64,000 nucleotides of DNA from contig NZ_CP061800.1 in NCBI RefSeq assembly GCF_017377395.1, positions 2,604,001-2,668,000 on the forward strand, given 5' to 3'. Source of the stretch: Desulfonema magnum (GTDB lineage Bacteria > Desulfobacterota > Desulfobacteria > Desulfobacterales > 4be13). The position numbers and the translations under genes were made by a program. The notes beneath the pieces were generated by a model that was not told the origin of the DNA, searched no databases, and saw nothing but the letters and a program-made list of their open reading frames with translations. Shown piece after piece: positions 16,921-26,661 of the stretch (position 1 is the stretch's first letter; the number at the start of each line of letters is the position of its first letter).

Positions 16921-17565
16921 TTATTTTTTTGATTTATTCCAGTCATCCAGAAAAGCTTTGATGCCTTTGTCTGTCAGCGGATGGGCTGCCAGTTTTGCAA
17001 GCACATTAAAGGGAATGGTGGCAATGTGAGCCCCGAGTATGGCTGATTCCAGAACATGGAGGGGATTGCGAACACTTGCGACAATGATTTCAGTATCAAA
17101 TCCGTAGTTTTCATAAATATTGACAATCTGTTCTGTCAGGACAAGGCCGTCATGGGAGATATCATCCAGTCGTCCCACAAAAGGGCTTACATATGTTGCA
17201 CCTGCTTTTGCCGCCATAAGGGCCTGAAGCGGTGAAAAAACAAGGGTCACATTTGTCTTAATTCCCTCTTCAAAAAGCTGACGAGTGGCTTTGAGACCAT
17301 CTACAGTCATGGGAATTTTTATGACAATATTATCATGAATCTTTGCCAGATGACGGGCTTCCGTTACCATGCCTTCGGTCTCAAGACTGATTACTTCGGC
17401 GCTGATGGGGCCGTCAACGATTTCACAAATTTCTTTTATAATATCTTCAAAATCCCTGCCTTCTTTTGCAATAAGAGAGGGATTGGTTGTCACACCGTCA
17501 ACCATCCCCATGGCATGAGCTTCTTTTATTTCATCTATGTTTGCTGTGTCTATGAAAAACTTCAT
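16921..17565 (-). CDS. fsa: Transaldolase / fructose-6-phosphate aldolase-like protein
   Basis: This 214-residue small transaldolase of the Fsa/TalC type is a cytoplasmic TIM barrel that uses a Schiff-base lysine. Visible motifs are the N-terminal '[13 protein letters not shown]', '[13 protein letters not shown]', the catalytic lysine in 'NIVIKIPMT' and '[12 protein letters not shown]'. Members act as transaldolases in the non-oxidative pentose phosphate pathway or as fructose-6-phosphate aldolases; the sequence alone does not separate these. ATG 17565 has a strong AGGAGG upstream. The spacer 17566-17972 is AT-rich and holds no supported gene. Confidence 0.92.
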   Translation of the reverse strand: MKFFIDTANIDEIKEAHAMGMVDGVTTNPSLIAKEGRDFEDIIKEICEIVDGPISAEVISLETEGMVTEARHLAKIHDNIVIKIPMTVDGLKATRQLFEEGIKTNVTLVFSPLQALMAAKAGATYVSPFVGRLDDISHDGLVLTEQIVNIYENYGFDTEIIVASVRNPLHVLESAILGAHIATIPFNVLAKLAAHPLTDKGIKAFLDDWNKSKK

Positions 17566-17972
17566 TAAATAAAACCTCCTGCTTTCAAATAAACATCATC
17601 TTTATAAAAAAGACGGTATTGTTTTGTTGTATAAAAAAATTATAAAATTTGACAAAAATACAAGAAAATCAGATCAGAAAATTTCCCTGTTATCTGACTT
17701 CCCTGTAGTTTTTGTTCTTTTTTTAATTAAAAATATCAAATTGTTTCCCTGATATTACCGTGATAATTTCAATTCTGAAATCAACTGTTATCACGAAAAG
17801 CAGTTCTTTTGCAAAAAAAAACGTGAACGCTTGTTTCAGTTTTGTCTGCTGATTGTTAGGATATGTTACCTGAATGATCCATATATTTTTTAATAAACAA
17901 TAGGTTATTACATAATATCTTTCAAAATACATTGCTGGCATGACGACTGGAGAAAATAAATATCCGGATGGT

Positions 17973-18012
17973 AAAAAAAGAACCCTGAACAGGCTTTTGC
18001 ACAGGGTTCTTT
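17973..18012 (-). terminator. Terminator of the small membrane protein gene
   Basis: On the minus strand, AAAGAACCCTG..CAGGGTTCTTTTTTT forms a 9-11 bp stem followed by seven T, just after the stop codon at 18034. Confidence 0.85.
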
Positions 18013-18033
18013 AATAGCATAGAACTAATTTTT

Positions 18034-18321
18034 TTATGCTTTTTTTAAATTCTCAATCTCTTTTTTCAGATTGCTAATCTGAGATTTGTATTTTTCAACA
18101 TCATCAACATCATCTGCTACCGCAGGCGCGTCAGCTTTTGCATCCTCTTTTTTCCACGTATCCTTGAGTTCATCAAACCCCAGATAAAGTGCCAGACAGC
18201 CGCCAAGCAGAAGTATTATCGGGATAGCACCAGCTAAGAGTTGGAGGAAAGGTTTAAACCAAACCGCCAGACCAATGATACCCAGTACAGCTGCTACTGC
18301 CCCTCCAATCAACGTTTTCAT
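18034..18321 (-). CDS. Small membrane protein with C-terminal coiled coil, unknown function
   Basis: This 95-residue protein starts at ATG 18321 behind GAAGGAGG. It has two adjoining hydrophobic segments (residues about 5-22 and 27-48, 'LLAGAIPIILLLGGCLALYL'), an acidic linker rich in Asp/Ala, and a C-terminal heptad-like helix 'YKSQISNLKKEIENLKK'. It has its own ribosome site and terminator, so it is a genuine single-gene unit. I do not recognise a named family; it may scaffold something at the membrane. The upstream spacer 18322-18645 is AT-rich with no gene. Confidence 0.75.
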   Translation of the reverse strand: MKTLIGGAVAAVLGIIGLAVWFKPFLQLLAGAIPIILLLGGCLALYLGFDELKDTWKKEDAKADAPAVADDVDDVEKYKSQISNLKKEIENLKKA

Positions 18322-18645
18322 AAAAAATCATCCTCCTTCAAAAAAATAGTCAAATATATAAAATAGCCAAGATTAGTATAAATCCTTATGGCCTCCAAAG
18401 CAATGTTTTTTTTACAAGCTTATTTCTTACCCGACTTAATACCGATTAATTTAAGTCCAAATTCTATAAAAAATACCACAACAAATTTTGTAACGCAAGC
18501 TTAATTTTATTTACATGAAATTTTTTCCTGATCATAAAATTAGCCAGTTACTCCCATCCACCCCTTGCTATATTATAACCAACTGTTTTATCAATAAATT
18601 AATAATTCTTATAATTCATTCACACAGTTTTTACAAAATATTATA

Positions 18646-19010
18646 AACGGCCATGATTTGCCAGTCATAACGAAGCATAAAAAATTTGTAATTTTTCCTA
18701 ACACCTGACACTTAACACCTAACATCTTTTTCATATAAACGGTCATGACCTGCCGGTCACAACGAAAAATGAAAGTTTTATAATTTTTCCTAACACTTAA
18801 CACTTAACACCTGACACTTTCATATAAACGGTCATGACCTGCCGGTCACAACGAAAAATGAAAGTTTTATAATTTTTTCCTAACACTTAACACTTAACAC
18901 CTGACACTTTCATATAAACGGGCATGAACTGCCGGTCACAACGAATGATGAAAGTTTTGCAGTTTTTCGTAACACTTAACACCTGACACTTAACACTTTC
19001 ATATAAAGAA
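18646..19010. repeat. Family D repeat array, second locus
   Basis: Four units begin near 18646, 18729, 18818 and 18908 (spacing 83-90 bp). Each has 'ATAAACGG', 'TGCCGGTCACAACGAA' (the first is diverged) and an ending ATGAAAG, with 'AACACTTAACACCTGACAC' words between. It is the same family as 4905-5365. It lies between the small membrane protein and the trmO-like gene and encodes nothing supported. Confidence 0.6.
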
Positions 19011-19111
19011 CAAAAATTTGACCGAGAAAAACCAATGCTGTTTGGCATGATTTTTGTTTTTATCTATAACCAATTGAATTTAAAGATTTTATATTCAAAA
19101 AACCCTGAGCC

Positions 19112-19141
19112 GGACTGCGAAAAATAATTTTCGCAGTCCGG
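19112..19141. repeat. Palindrome GGACTGCGAAAA..TTTTCGCAGTCC
   Basis: A perfect 12-bp stem with a TAA-centred loop sits about 40 bp downstream (minus-strand sense) of the trmO-like stop. It is the hairpin core seen in family F elements at 8530-8560 and 45105-45135, and may also act as a transcript end. Confidence 0.55.
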
Positions 19142-19180
19142 ATATAACGATAATGAGTCCGGGGTCGGCCGGACAGTTTT

Positions 19181-19591
19181 TCATAGTGTTATATAAGGTT
19201 TGATATCCAGAATAGGGGTTTTTTCCAGCATATCCATCCCTCTGACATGAATGGTTGTCCCCTTGATATCAATGACTTCTAAAACAGACATACCAACAGG
19301 GTTCGGTCTTCTTGGTGAACAAGTACTGAAGACCCCCAATTCTTCTCCGCGGTGAGGCGGTGTCTGACGAAGCAGCTTAGATGTAAAGGGAGGGCTTTTA
19401 TGGAAATGAAAAATTACGACAATGTGTTGCCCCGCACTGATATCTCTGAGCCCGTCCAGATATTTTTCATCAATAACCAATGTCCCTTCCACATCGGAAA
19501 CACTCCAATGCCGGGGAACATTTTCAGCATCCGTATAAGCAAAACCTATGGGTTCCATATAAACAATCAACTCCGCCTTGATTTCAGCCAT
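19181..19591 (-). CDS. TrmO/TsaA-like tRNA (t6A37) methyltransferase
   Basis: This 136-residue protein carries the UPF0066/TsaA beta-barrel fold. It has the signature 'GVFSTCSPRRPNPVGMSVLEV' region (Arg-Pro-Asn-Pro motif) and the C-terminal 'TPILDIKPY'. E. coli TrmO uses S-adenosylmethionine to methylate N6-threonylcarbamoyladenosine at position 37 of tRNA-Thr; archaeal-type stand-alone members are of this shorter length. ATG 19591 is preceded by AAGG at a suitable distance. It is monocistronic in the window. The exact substrate is inferred from the family. Confidence 0.85.
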   Translation of the reverse strand: MAEIKAELIVYMEPIGFAYTDAENVPRHWSVSDVEGTLVIDEKYLDGLRDISAGQHIVVIFHFHKSPPFTSKLLRQTPPHRGEELGVFSTCSPRRPNPVGMSVLEVIDIKGTTIHVRGMDMLEKTPILDIKPYITL

Positions 19592-19779
19592 GTAGTTACC
19601 TTTTTGAATATTTTTTTTCGAAGTGTCATCGTTTTCTCTCCGTAAACGTGTCTTTCCGGCGTTGCGGACCGGGAGAGTAAGCCGTTACCAATATGCTGGC
19701 CGCTTATGCCCTTTTGGTATTCCCCAGACCGATATGTGAACTCCTCAAATCAATCTGACAAAGCACCAATACAATCACG

Positions 19780-20345
19780 TCACAAGTTCGCACACAGTTT
19801 CAAGCCCCGTCAAAACCCTTTGAATCAGGAGAAGTGTCAGTTGATCATAATGCTGTTTTTCGTAATTTCCGGGTGTCATGTATGTCAGCTTCAACCCGGC
19901 CTTCTCTGCGAGGTCCTTTATAAAAGTATCTGAGATTTGCATCGCTGCGCAGTTTTTCGATAAAATGAAGCGACTCATCAGTGACTCCGGTAACGAATTT
20001 TTCCTTCACATAGTATCCCTCATGAACCAGATAGCGAACATCTTTGGGCAACGAGTGACGAATCATGCGAAGCTGAGAGAGTAAAAGTCGATATGTGTCT
20101 CCTCTCCGTGCCTGCGGAGGAGCATAACATTTTTATAGTTCAATTTGCCGTGATCACGGGAGTTTCTCATATAATTCGGAATTTTTTCCGAATGGCGGAT
20201 CGGAAGTCTGCATCAAAGGTGCAATCCGCGGCTATGAATTTTCTCGTCGCTGTATTTATAACTTCCTCAGTCACCAGACGAGTAAACAGGAGGAAGTCAG
20301 AATCCTTCCGGAAATTCCGGGAAAAAGTTTTCTCCGAAAGATCAC
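19780..20345 (-). pseudogene. Decayed DDE transposase fragment
   Basis: The minus strand encodes 'HEGYYVKEKFVTGVTDESLHFIEKLRSDANLRYFYKGPRREGR' (limits about 19850-20066), which resembles the conserved core of IS4-type transposases ('DGYFAKKKF...SKLRxDANLRYLY'). Upstream sequence in other frames shows further scraps, and the frame is broken by stops and shifts. No intact ends were found. It is best read as an old insertion sequence remnant. The interval 20346-20679 holds a family H end near 20520 and a 'GCATCTTAATTAA' hairpin at about 20627-20653, but no gene. Confidence 0.45.
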
Positions 20346-20679
20346 TGTCATAAACTTAAACTGAGATTTTGATATGTCTGGCATTTTTTCAATATTTTTT
20401 TTGCTAATTTCATGGCAACATTCTCCTCTGATTTTTTCAGAGATGTTTACCATTTGAAAAGTTTTATGTAAATAAAAATTATTCGAACAAAAACGAGATA
20501 TTTCTTTTAATTATAAAACCTGTCCGAAGTATTGATAATATGAACAGAATAAAAAATTATGAACAATCCCCGCCGTCCGTTGGCCACACGCCCAGTTTTA
20601 CCCAGCTTGGAGAGTCACGGGAGGCGCATCTTAATTAATATTTTAAGATGCGACCTTCCTGTCTTTTACAACAAACAGT

Positions 20680-21105
20680 TCATTTGTTCCTCTCTTCCAT
20701 CGCAGCACGCTCTTTTTTCAACTCTTTCAACAGGCTTGAAAGCGTCCAATTTTCTGAAAACGGTGTCAATGTGGCCCACAAAGGGCGAGGCAATCCAGTG
20801 TCTTTGTAAGTGGAAAGAATTTTCTGAAGCTCTCTTTCAGTAATTCCGGACATTATAATTGCCCGTGCAATGTCACAGTCCGTGTCTCGTCCCGATCGAC
20901 TGGGCAAGGTCAGCAACTTGCCGAGGCGAATCTCGGTGTCCGTATCCGTAGCAAAAATTATCGGAACATCTGCAAGATGGATGGTGTCCAATAATTCTAT
21001 GACAGTTTTCTGTTCTGACGGCGTAAAGCCGCAAACCAGTATGGCTCTTGGTCCGTACATCGCTTCAGTCGAGTCTCCGACTTTCTTAAATGTTCCTTTT
21101 CTCAT
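20680..21105 (-). CDS. DUF3783 family protein
   Basis: This 141-residue cytoplasmic protein matches the DUF3783 pattern: an N-terminal 'KGTFKKVGDSTEAMYGPRAILVCGF', a central 'VPIIFATDTDTEIRLGKLL' and the highly conserved C-terminal 'LPRPLWATLTPFSENWTLSSLL'. No function is established for the family, which is common in sulfate reducers and relatives. ATG 21105 has AGAGGG upstream. It is not in an obvious operon. The spacer 21106-21230 carries an 18-bp perfect inverted repeat. Confidence 0.8.
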   Translation of the reverse strand: MRKGTFKKVGDSTEAMYGPRAILVCGFTPSEQKTVIELLDTIHLADVPIIFATDTDTEIRLGKLLTLPSRSGRDTDCDIARAIIMSGITERELQKILSTYKDTGLPRPLWATLTPFSENWTLSSLLKELKKERAAMEERNK

Positions 21106-21157
21106 GATGGGTTCCCTCTTTATGTGAAAAGTTATGACTCACAAAATTATTTAGTTA

Positions 21158-21221
21158 TGCGGCAAACGTGCGGAGATTGAAGGACTCTTTCGTGGCGCAC
21201 AGACTCCGCACGTTTGCCGCA
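21158..21221. repeat. 18-bp inverted repeat next to the group II intron 3' end
   Basis: TGCGGCAAACGTGCGGAG (21158-21175) and its exact complement (21204-21221) enclose 28 bp. It abuts the presumed 3' end of the intron remnant. Some bacterial group II introns insert beside such hairpins, so this may be the target exon. Confidence 0.5.
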
Positions 21222-21338
21222 TCTGGGTAAAGGCATCGGTTACCCGGTGCCCTCCCCGCAGACCCGGACGTGAGGATTTCCTTCATCCGCTTTCTCTGTT
21301 CCGGGAATTCGGCTCCCGGAAACCGGGCAGGCACGACC

Positions 21339-23043
21339 CATAGGTGTAAAGTTAAGGAACTGCTGAATTGTAAAAATATCCTTTTATAACATATGGTTGT
21401 TGTTTAAATAAAATGCAAGAAATGCCGTGTCGCAAATTACTTTTTCATTGCATCTCTCAGCACATGCTGATATTCCGGACTGTGTGAAAAAAACAAAATA
21501 TCCGACAATCTCATAAGATCATATTTGGGAGGACTGTGCAATGATAAATAAACAGATTAAAATTGATGTCAGAACAGTTAAAAAGTTTTTCAAAAAAGGA
21601 AAGATCAGAAAAATAGCTGAAAAAACCGGTTTCATAAAGAGAAAACGGAAATTGGACGCATTCGAATTTTTCATATCGCTGACTTTCGGTTCGCTGACAA
21701 CGACCACAATAACTCTGGGTGCCATAGCGGAAAATCTGTCCGAATGTATTTCAAGGGCGGGAATAAATGACCGTTTTAATCAGTATGCCATTGATTTTCT
21801 GACAGAAGTTTTTTCATTTTTTTTCAGAACGGCGACTGAAAACGGACATAATATCAATATTGACGTATTAAATCAGTTCGGCAGAGTGAATATTATTGAC
21901 AGTTCGTCATGGGAGCTGCCCCCGGGCCTGAAATCCGCATTTCCGGGATATAACATTGCGGGTTGCAAAGTTCAGTTAATGTATGATTACAAAACCGGAG
22001 TGATTCAGCTGTTTGATATAAAAAAACAAACGTGTAACGATCAGAGTTATTCGAAGACACTGGGCGATCAGATCAGCGCGGATGATCTGCTTATTTTCGA
22101 TCTGGGATATTCAATTGCGGACATGCTGAAAATAACTGATGACAAAGAAGCCTTTTTCATATCCCGTTTTAATTATTCCGGAATCGGTCTGTATATAAAG
22201 AAAGGGGAAGAATATGAGAGAATCGGAATCTCGGAGATATTGAAAAAGCTGAACGGCAATGAGACAATATTTGAATTCGAATGTTATACGGGAAACAAAG
22301 AGAAAAAGATAAAGATACGCTTTTTCGCAGTCAGAGTTCCGGAAGAAGTTGCAAACAAAAAACGGAGAAAAATGTGTCAGAATGCCAAAAAGAAAGGAAG
22401 AACCCCCAAGAAAGAATCACTGCGACTGTGTGAGTGGAACTTTATGATGACAAATATTCCTGCTGAGAAAACGGAGGATGTGAGAACCATCCTTGCATTT
22501 TATCCGATCAGATGGTCTGTGGAATTATTTTTCAAACAGTTTAAATCGGTATTGAACATTCATAAAACAGAAGTAAGAAACAATGAGGACAGGCTCAGGT
22601 GCGAAGTATTGGGAAAAGCGATAGTTGTGATGTTCATATCCTACTGTTATTCGAATGCCAGATCAGAGGCATGGCGGATACTCGGCGAAGAGGTAAGTAT
22701 TGACAAGACAGTGAAATATTTCAGAAGAAACATAGCCGGTCTGACAGTGCTGCTTTCGGATTCTGCTGACAAAGCGGCAAAACATGTCAGGAAAATGATA
22801 GCAAAAATAACTGACACATGCCGGAAAGAGAGGCAGAAAAGCAGAAAAAACTCCCTTGATGTACTTATCGACGGAGCAGTTCTTGAAAACTATAAATATG
22901 TAAAGGTAAACCTCTCGGAACTCGGGCAGCCGGGTAAAGGCATGCCTCTGTCTTTCCGTCTTTTCAATCTGATAAATGTGAATTTATTTTTTGAAATCAT
23001 ACCGTTAGCAGGTTAGTTAAGTATCCTTAACTTTACACCTATG
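21339..23043 (+). mobile_element. Intact IS4-family insertion sequence
   Basis: The 1,705-bp element has perfect 20-bp inverted ends: CATAGGTGTAAAGTTAAGGA at 21339 and its complement ending 23043. It is flanked by an exact 10-bp target duplication AGGCACGACC (21329-21338 and 23044-23053). Ends, duplication length and transposase type all agree with IS4. The duplication is unmutated, so the insertion is recent. Confidence 0.93.
21541..23016 (+). CDS. IS4-family transposase
   Basis: This intact 491-residue DDE transposase is the only gene of the IS at 21339-23043. ATG 21541 follows GGGAGG. The first catalytic region is 'VNIIDSSSWELP', the second 'DLLIFDLGYSIADML', and the third has the IS4 signature Y-x2-R-x3-E-x6-K in 'YPIRWSVELFFKQFK'. 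The N-terminal 100 residues are basic and probably bind the ends. No frameshift or internal stop is present, so the element could be active. Confidence 0.95.
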   Translation: MINKQIKIDVRTVKKFFKKGKIRKIAEKTGFIKRKRKLDAFEFFISLTFGSLTTTTITLGAIAENLSECISRAGINDRFNQYAIDFLTEVFSFFFRTATENGHNINIDVLNQFGRVNIIDSSSWELPPGLKSAFPGYNIAGCKVQLMYDYKTGVIQLFDIKKQTCNDQSYSKTLGDQISADDLLIFDLGYSIADMLKITDDKEAFFISRFNYSGIGLYIKKGEEYERIGISEILKKLNGNETIFEFECYTGNKEKKIKIRFFAVRVPEEVANKKRRKMCQNAKKKGRTPKKESLRLCEWNFMMTNIPAEKTEDVRTILAFYPIRWSVELFFKQFKSVLNIHKTEVRNNEDRLRCEVLGKAIVVMFISYCYSNARSEAWRILGEEVSIDKTVKYFRRNIAGLTVLLSDSADKAAKHVRKMIAKITDTCRKERQKSRKNSLDVLIDGAVLENYKYVKVNLSELGQPGKGMPLSFRLFNLINVNLFFEIIPLAG

Positions 23044-23628
23044 AGGCACGACCCCGCCCGGCGCATGTCTGTGTCGCCCTTCGGCTCATCTTCCGATGAG
23101 TCATAAACACTCCGACGGATTTCCGCTGACACGGTTTGTGACATCCGCGTATCTCCCGTGTTTCTTTCCCTCTGACCGACATGCCCGGCATCACCTTCCC
23201 TTCGGCGGGTCGTCCGGGCAGGACTTCCCCGCCTTCCCGACCGGTGCTTTCCGCTCCGGTCATCGGTACTATTATGTTCCGCTAAGACCGCCGACCGCCC
23301 ATCTCAGGTTCGTCCGATTTTCTCTGTCCTTACCTGATGATACCTTGTCTGCCTCTTCGCTTTCGCTCATCGGTCGGGTCAGGGCTGCCCCTTCCGATGC
23401 CAGGACTCCGCGTCACTGGCTGACCGGCACCCCTGACCGGATTTATTTTACAAGGAAACGGCCGGCTCTCCCAAGTTCCCGGGGCAGCCCTGTAAATACA
23501 TGCCCCGGTCTCAGACCCCGGCGGTACCCGACATACTCGCCACGGCCGGGCATTTTTGCCTCCTTATCGCATACCGGATTGCCGCCTTCCGTTCGTTGAA
23601 TAACATATATGTTGAATAGTTTTTTCCC

Positions 23629-24203
23629 TCAGCTTCCTGAGTATTCGGCCAGCCAGAAGTTTTCCGACAATACTCCGGCCGCCTTCAGTCTCTGATGACG
23701 GGACATCCCGATAATGTGATGACATGCATCATCCGCTGAGATGTCTATGTTCTCCGTGGGACGGTTTGCCAAAGCACGCCTTTTGACACTTTTCCACAGA
23801 TGACCCATGGCGTTCATTTTCGGCGTTGCCGTGGGCAGAAGTCTGATCTCAATTTTTAATTCGTCAGCCAGCATGAGAGTGTCTTCCTCGGTATGCGGTG
23901 TCCCGTGATCTTCGAACAGAATTATATGCCAGCCTCGCCAGTGCGAACGGAGCATCTTCATGAAATACCGGTGTGTATGCTCATCCCATATGTCCGTGAT
24001 CAGAAGCAGAACATCGCCGCTGCGGATGTTGATGGCTCCGTGAAGAACGCGCCTGGCATGACTGCCCGATATCGGCACTCTGACCTGCTCTCCCCCGGTG
24101 TCCGCGGCATCCTCGAAGAGGAGGATTCTCCGTAATGCCAGGTCGGCGAACGACGAATCAGATCATAACGCAGACTCTTCCATATGACGCCAAGTCTTTC
24201 CAT
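23629..24203 (-). pseudogene. Decayed IS630-type transposase
   Basis: The minus strand gives a 149-residue segment with the DDE part of an IS630-like transposase: 'PISGSHARRVLHGAIN', 'WHIILFEDHGTPHT' and 'LPTATPKMNAMGHLWKSVKR' (the usual E/D after the proline-asparagine motif is degenerate). Upstream in another frame lies 'MERLGVIWKSLRYDLIRRSP', the expected preceding region, so a frameshift separates them. The N-terminal domain is missing and the 5' side is cut by a family A end at 24218. It is a different lineage from the transposase at 14529. Confidence 0.7.
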
Positions 24204-24237
24204 TGCGTAGCTTATGCTAAGTACCTAACCATAAGTT

Positions 24238-24484
24238 TGGTTCTCTGGTAATTCGTTTTAAAAACAAATTGTTTATAAATCAGCAGATTATCATAAATAT
24301 CCGAGTGAGGAATGTCAGTTTTATGTTTTCTCTTTCCTGTCTGACAAGGTTTTCGGATGACTTAACGACAAACCTGTATTATATTGTATGATATTTTGTC
24401 AACTTATATTAATAAAAAAACAGGAGGCCGGAATATGACATTTACATCCGAGGCAGAGATCATCGGCAGACAGCAGAAAAAACC
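24238..24484 (+). repeat. Inverted 247-bp copy of the ISL3 5' end
   Basis: This stretch equals, base for base as far as I can read, the reverse complement of 25948-26194. It holds the ISL3 left end, upstream region, ribosome site and first 21 or so codons of the transposase. It is joined directly to the element's right end at 24485. Confidence 0.9.
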
Positions 24485-26193
24485 GGCTCTCTGGTAATTC
24501 GTGTTAAAGCTTTTTATCATATAAAATAACAAGTTATCATATTCAGCAGCTCTTTGACAATTCAATTTCATTGTTCTCATTATTATGAGGCAAACAAAGA
24601 ATATCCTTTCAGATCGAGAAATATTCTTCGAAAGAGATTTTCAATATTCGTAATACCGTAACACCGCCGTTTTATCACTTTTATCTTGTTATTCAGTCCT
24701 TCCGCGAAGCCGCTTGTCTGTCGGCCGGCAAAATAATTTATTATCTCACTATTACGTTTTTTTAATGTTTTAAGAAAGTTATCGAAGCAGTCCAACCCGT
24801 TCGCTCCGACCCGTATTTTCCATATCCTGATTTTTCGCTTTGCTTCGCTCTTTGAAATATCCTCTTCGAAAATATCCGTGAGTTCTTTGCAGAAATCGTA
24901 AGCGAGTTCCAAAACGGGAGAATGTCCGAACAGACGTTTCAGAACCTCCTTTTCCTCATCGCTCAGTTTCTCCTCTTTTTTCCGCAATGCCCGCATTGCT
25001 CCTTTCAGTTTTCCGTATTCCTCTTCCGACAATTCCTTTTTCAGACGCCTCATCTCCTTTTTGCGAAGTCCGTCAAAGTCTTTTCTGTACAACTTCGCGA
25101 CATGAAAACGGTCTGCTATGATTTTCATTCTTTTTCCGAAAACCTCCTTCGCCGCATTGATAAACCCCTCGTACATGTCCGAACATACTCCCCTGATTGT
25201 CTTTCTCAGCCTTTTCGGAATCGTTTTCAGAAATTTCTTCACGGTTTCCTTTTTACGGTCTCCGGGAACTGCCAATATTACTGTCTCTCCTTCTGTAAGC
25301 GATGTCACAATCGTCACAAAATCCTTATGCCCCTTTTTCAGAGAAATCTCATCAGTTCCTATGATATCGATTCTCTTTATTTCGTCCCACTTTACCTCGG
25401 CATCAGTCCGACGGCTGATAATTCCCGTCACCGCATCATATCCGAGGTTTTCCTTAATGCTCACATCTTCTGTGGTACTGTTAACCATCTGAAATAATAT
25501 ATATTCCTCATATTCATTCGTATGCGGACTTCTCTGTTCGTACCACGATGCCTTCTGCGTCGTCACCGGGCTGCCTTCGCAATCCGTACACTGATATCTC
25601 GGCGGACAGATACGGATGTAAGTCTTTCTGCCGAAAACAGAAAGATGACGGAGCAGGATTTCCCTTGACCGTAAGGTTTGTCAATTTCCGCTCCGCATCG
25701 GTCACAGCAGCTTCCTTCGCGGGTGCTCCTTACCGTTATGATGACATCTCCTGTTTTATTTATCTCGGTTTTTTCCACAGCCACGTCCGGAATATTCAGC
25801 AGTTTTTCCATGTCCGGAAACGTATTCTGAGAAGTATTCCGGCACGGAAACGTGAGGGGAGTCCGGGGATACGGATACTGCGCTCTGCCTCTGTCATCTG
25901 TAATGTTTCCGAACGGAGAATACGGATTCTCTCCGGGGAAATAAAAAGGTTTTTTCTGCTGTCTGCCGATGATCTCTGCCTCGGATGTAAATGTCATATT
26001 CCGGCCTCCTGTTTTTTTATTAATATAAGTTGACAAAATATCATACAATATAATACAGGTTTGTCGTTAAGTCATCCGAAAACCTTGTCAGACAGGAAAG
26101 AGAAAACATAAAACTGACATTCCTCACTCGGATATTTATGATAATCTGCTGATTTATAAACAATTTGTTTTTAAAACGAATTACCAGAGAACC
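24485..26193 (-). mobile_element. ISL3-family insertion sequence (about 1.71 kb)
   Basis: The ends are GGCTCTCTGGTAATTCG at 24485 and the complement of GGTTCTCTGGTAATTCG ending at 26193, imperfect inverted repeats of at least 17 bp. It carries one minus-strand transposase gene, frameshifted. A family A end (24218-24238) abuts the outer inverted copy on the left, and a 117-bp direct repeat begins at 26194 on the right. Confidence 0.8.
24583..25997 (-). pseudogene. ISL3-family transposase with a one-base frameshift
   Basis: Translation starts at 25997 (AGGAGG upstream, 'MTFTSEAEIIGRQQKKPF'). The N-terminal part has the zinc-finger start 'CCDRCGAEIDKPYGQGK', then the frame is lost near 25660. 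In the next frame the homology resumes exactly as 'LLRHLSVFGRKTYIRICPP', 'YQCTDCEGSP' and on through the ISL3 DDE domain: 'RIDIIGTDEISLKKGHKDFV', 'GVCSDMYEGFINAAKEVFG', 'IIADRFHVAKLYRK' and 'SGFAEGLNNKIKVIKRRCYG'. One missing base in 'GGGAAATCC' explains the break. No obvious slippery heptamer is present, so I read it as mutation, not programmed frameshifting. Confidence 0.85.
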
Positions 26194-26661
26194 ACAATTT
26201 TTCCGAAAAATCCGGTCATCAGTTTTTTCTTCGCAGCCTCTTATAAATTATGCAGATAAATTTTCAGCCGGATTTCACATCCCACCCCTCAGAACTTATT
26301 TGGTCGGACAATAATATCCGACCAAATAAGTTCTGAGAGGTGAAATGTGGAATCCGGTCAGAAATTTTTCCACAGAATTTCTGAAGTCTCATTTTTCAAA
26401 GCGGGGAATTTATGAGAATTCGCCATTTTCATAGGAATGAGTAATTCAGTTCTGCTAAAAATTACCGTTTCTTATTCATTTCAGATGAGAATGAGATGAA
26501 TTATATGAGTAAAAAAATTCGCATTAAAATATCAGCAAAATGAGACAATTTTTCCGAAAAATCCGGTCATCAGTTTTTTCTTCGCAGCCTCTTATAAATT
26601 ATGCAGATAAATTTTCAGCCGGATTTCACATCCCACCCCTCAAAACTTATTTGGTCGGACA
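26194..26661. repeat. 117-bp direct repeat pair with a large palindrome
   Basis: Copies lie at 26194-26310 and 26545-26661 (offset 351 bp), with few differences. Copy 1 runs into a perfect palindrome, TCAGAACTTATTTGGTCGGA..TCCGACCAAATAAGTTCTGA (26288-26336). It is AT-rich and no gene is seen. 26662-26898 holds diverged 'TAATCCCTGCCTAACC' repeats related to family E. Confidence 0.7.

Larger units (their letters stand above)
21228..23600 (-). mobile_element. Group II intron remnant lacking its reverse transcriptase, interrupted by an IS4-type element
   Basis: Read on the minus strand, 23600-23044 is GC-rich structured sequence with 'GCGAAAGCGAAGAGG' and 'GAACCTGAGATGGGCGG', features of group II intron 5' regions. 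After the inserted IS, 21338-21228 contains a domain V-like hairpin 'AGCGGATGAAGGAAATCC' / 'CACGTCCGGG' with the AGC triad, then a domain VI-like stem 'GGGCACCGGGTAACC' ending 'TTTACCC'. The maturase/reverse transcriptase gene is absent apart from a possible start. The 5' boundary (GUGYG) was not found. The call rests on RNA motifs read by eye. Confidence 0.5.

Noticed and set aside
17723..17941. A 72-codon minus-strand gene in the fsa upstream spacer
   Set aside because: AT-rich with no ribosome site; the composition explains the open frame.
18646..19010. CRISPR array
   Set aside because: Unit spacing is fairly regular, but the spacers are themselves near-identical tandem words, and no cas gene is present.
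23096..23599. A 167-codon plus-strand protein gene
   Set aside because: It is antisense to the group II intron-like RNA region; its Pro/Ser/Arg-rich peptide shows no domain, and structured RNA explains the conservation better.
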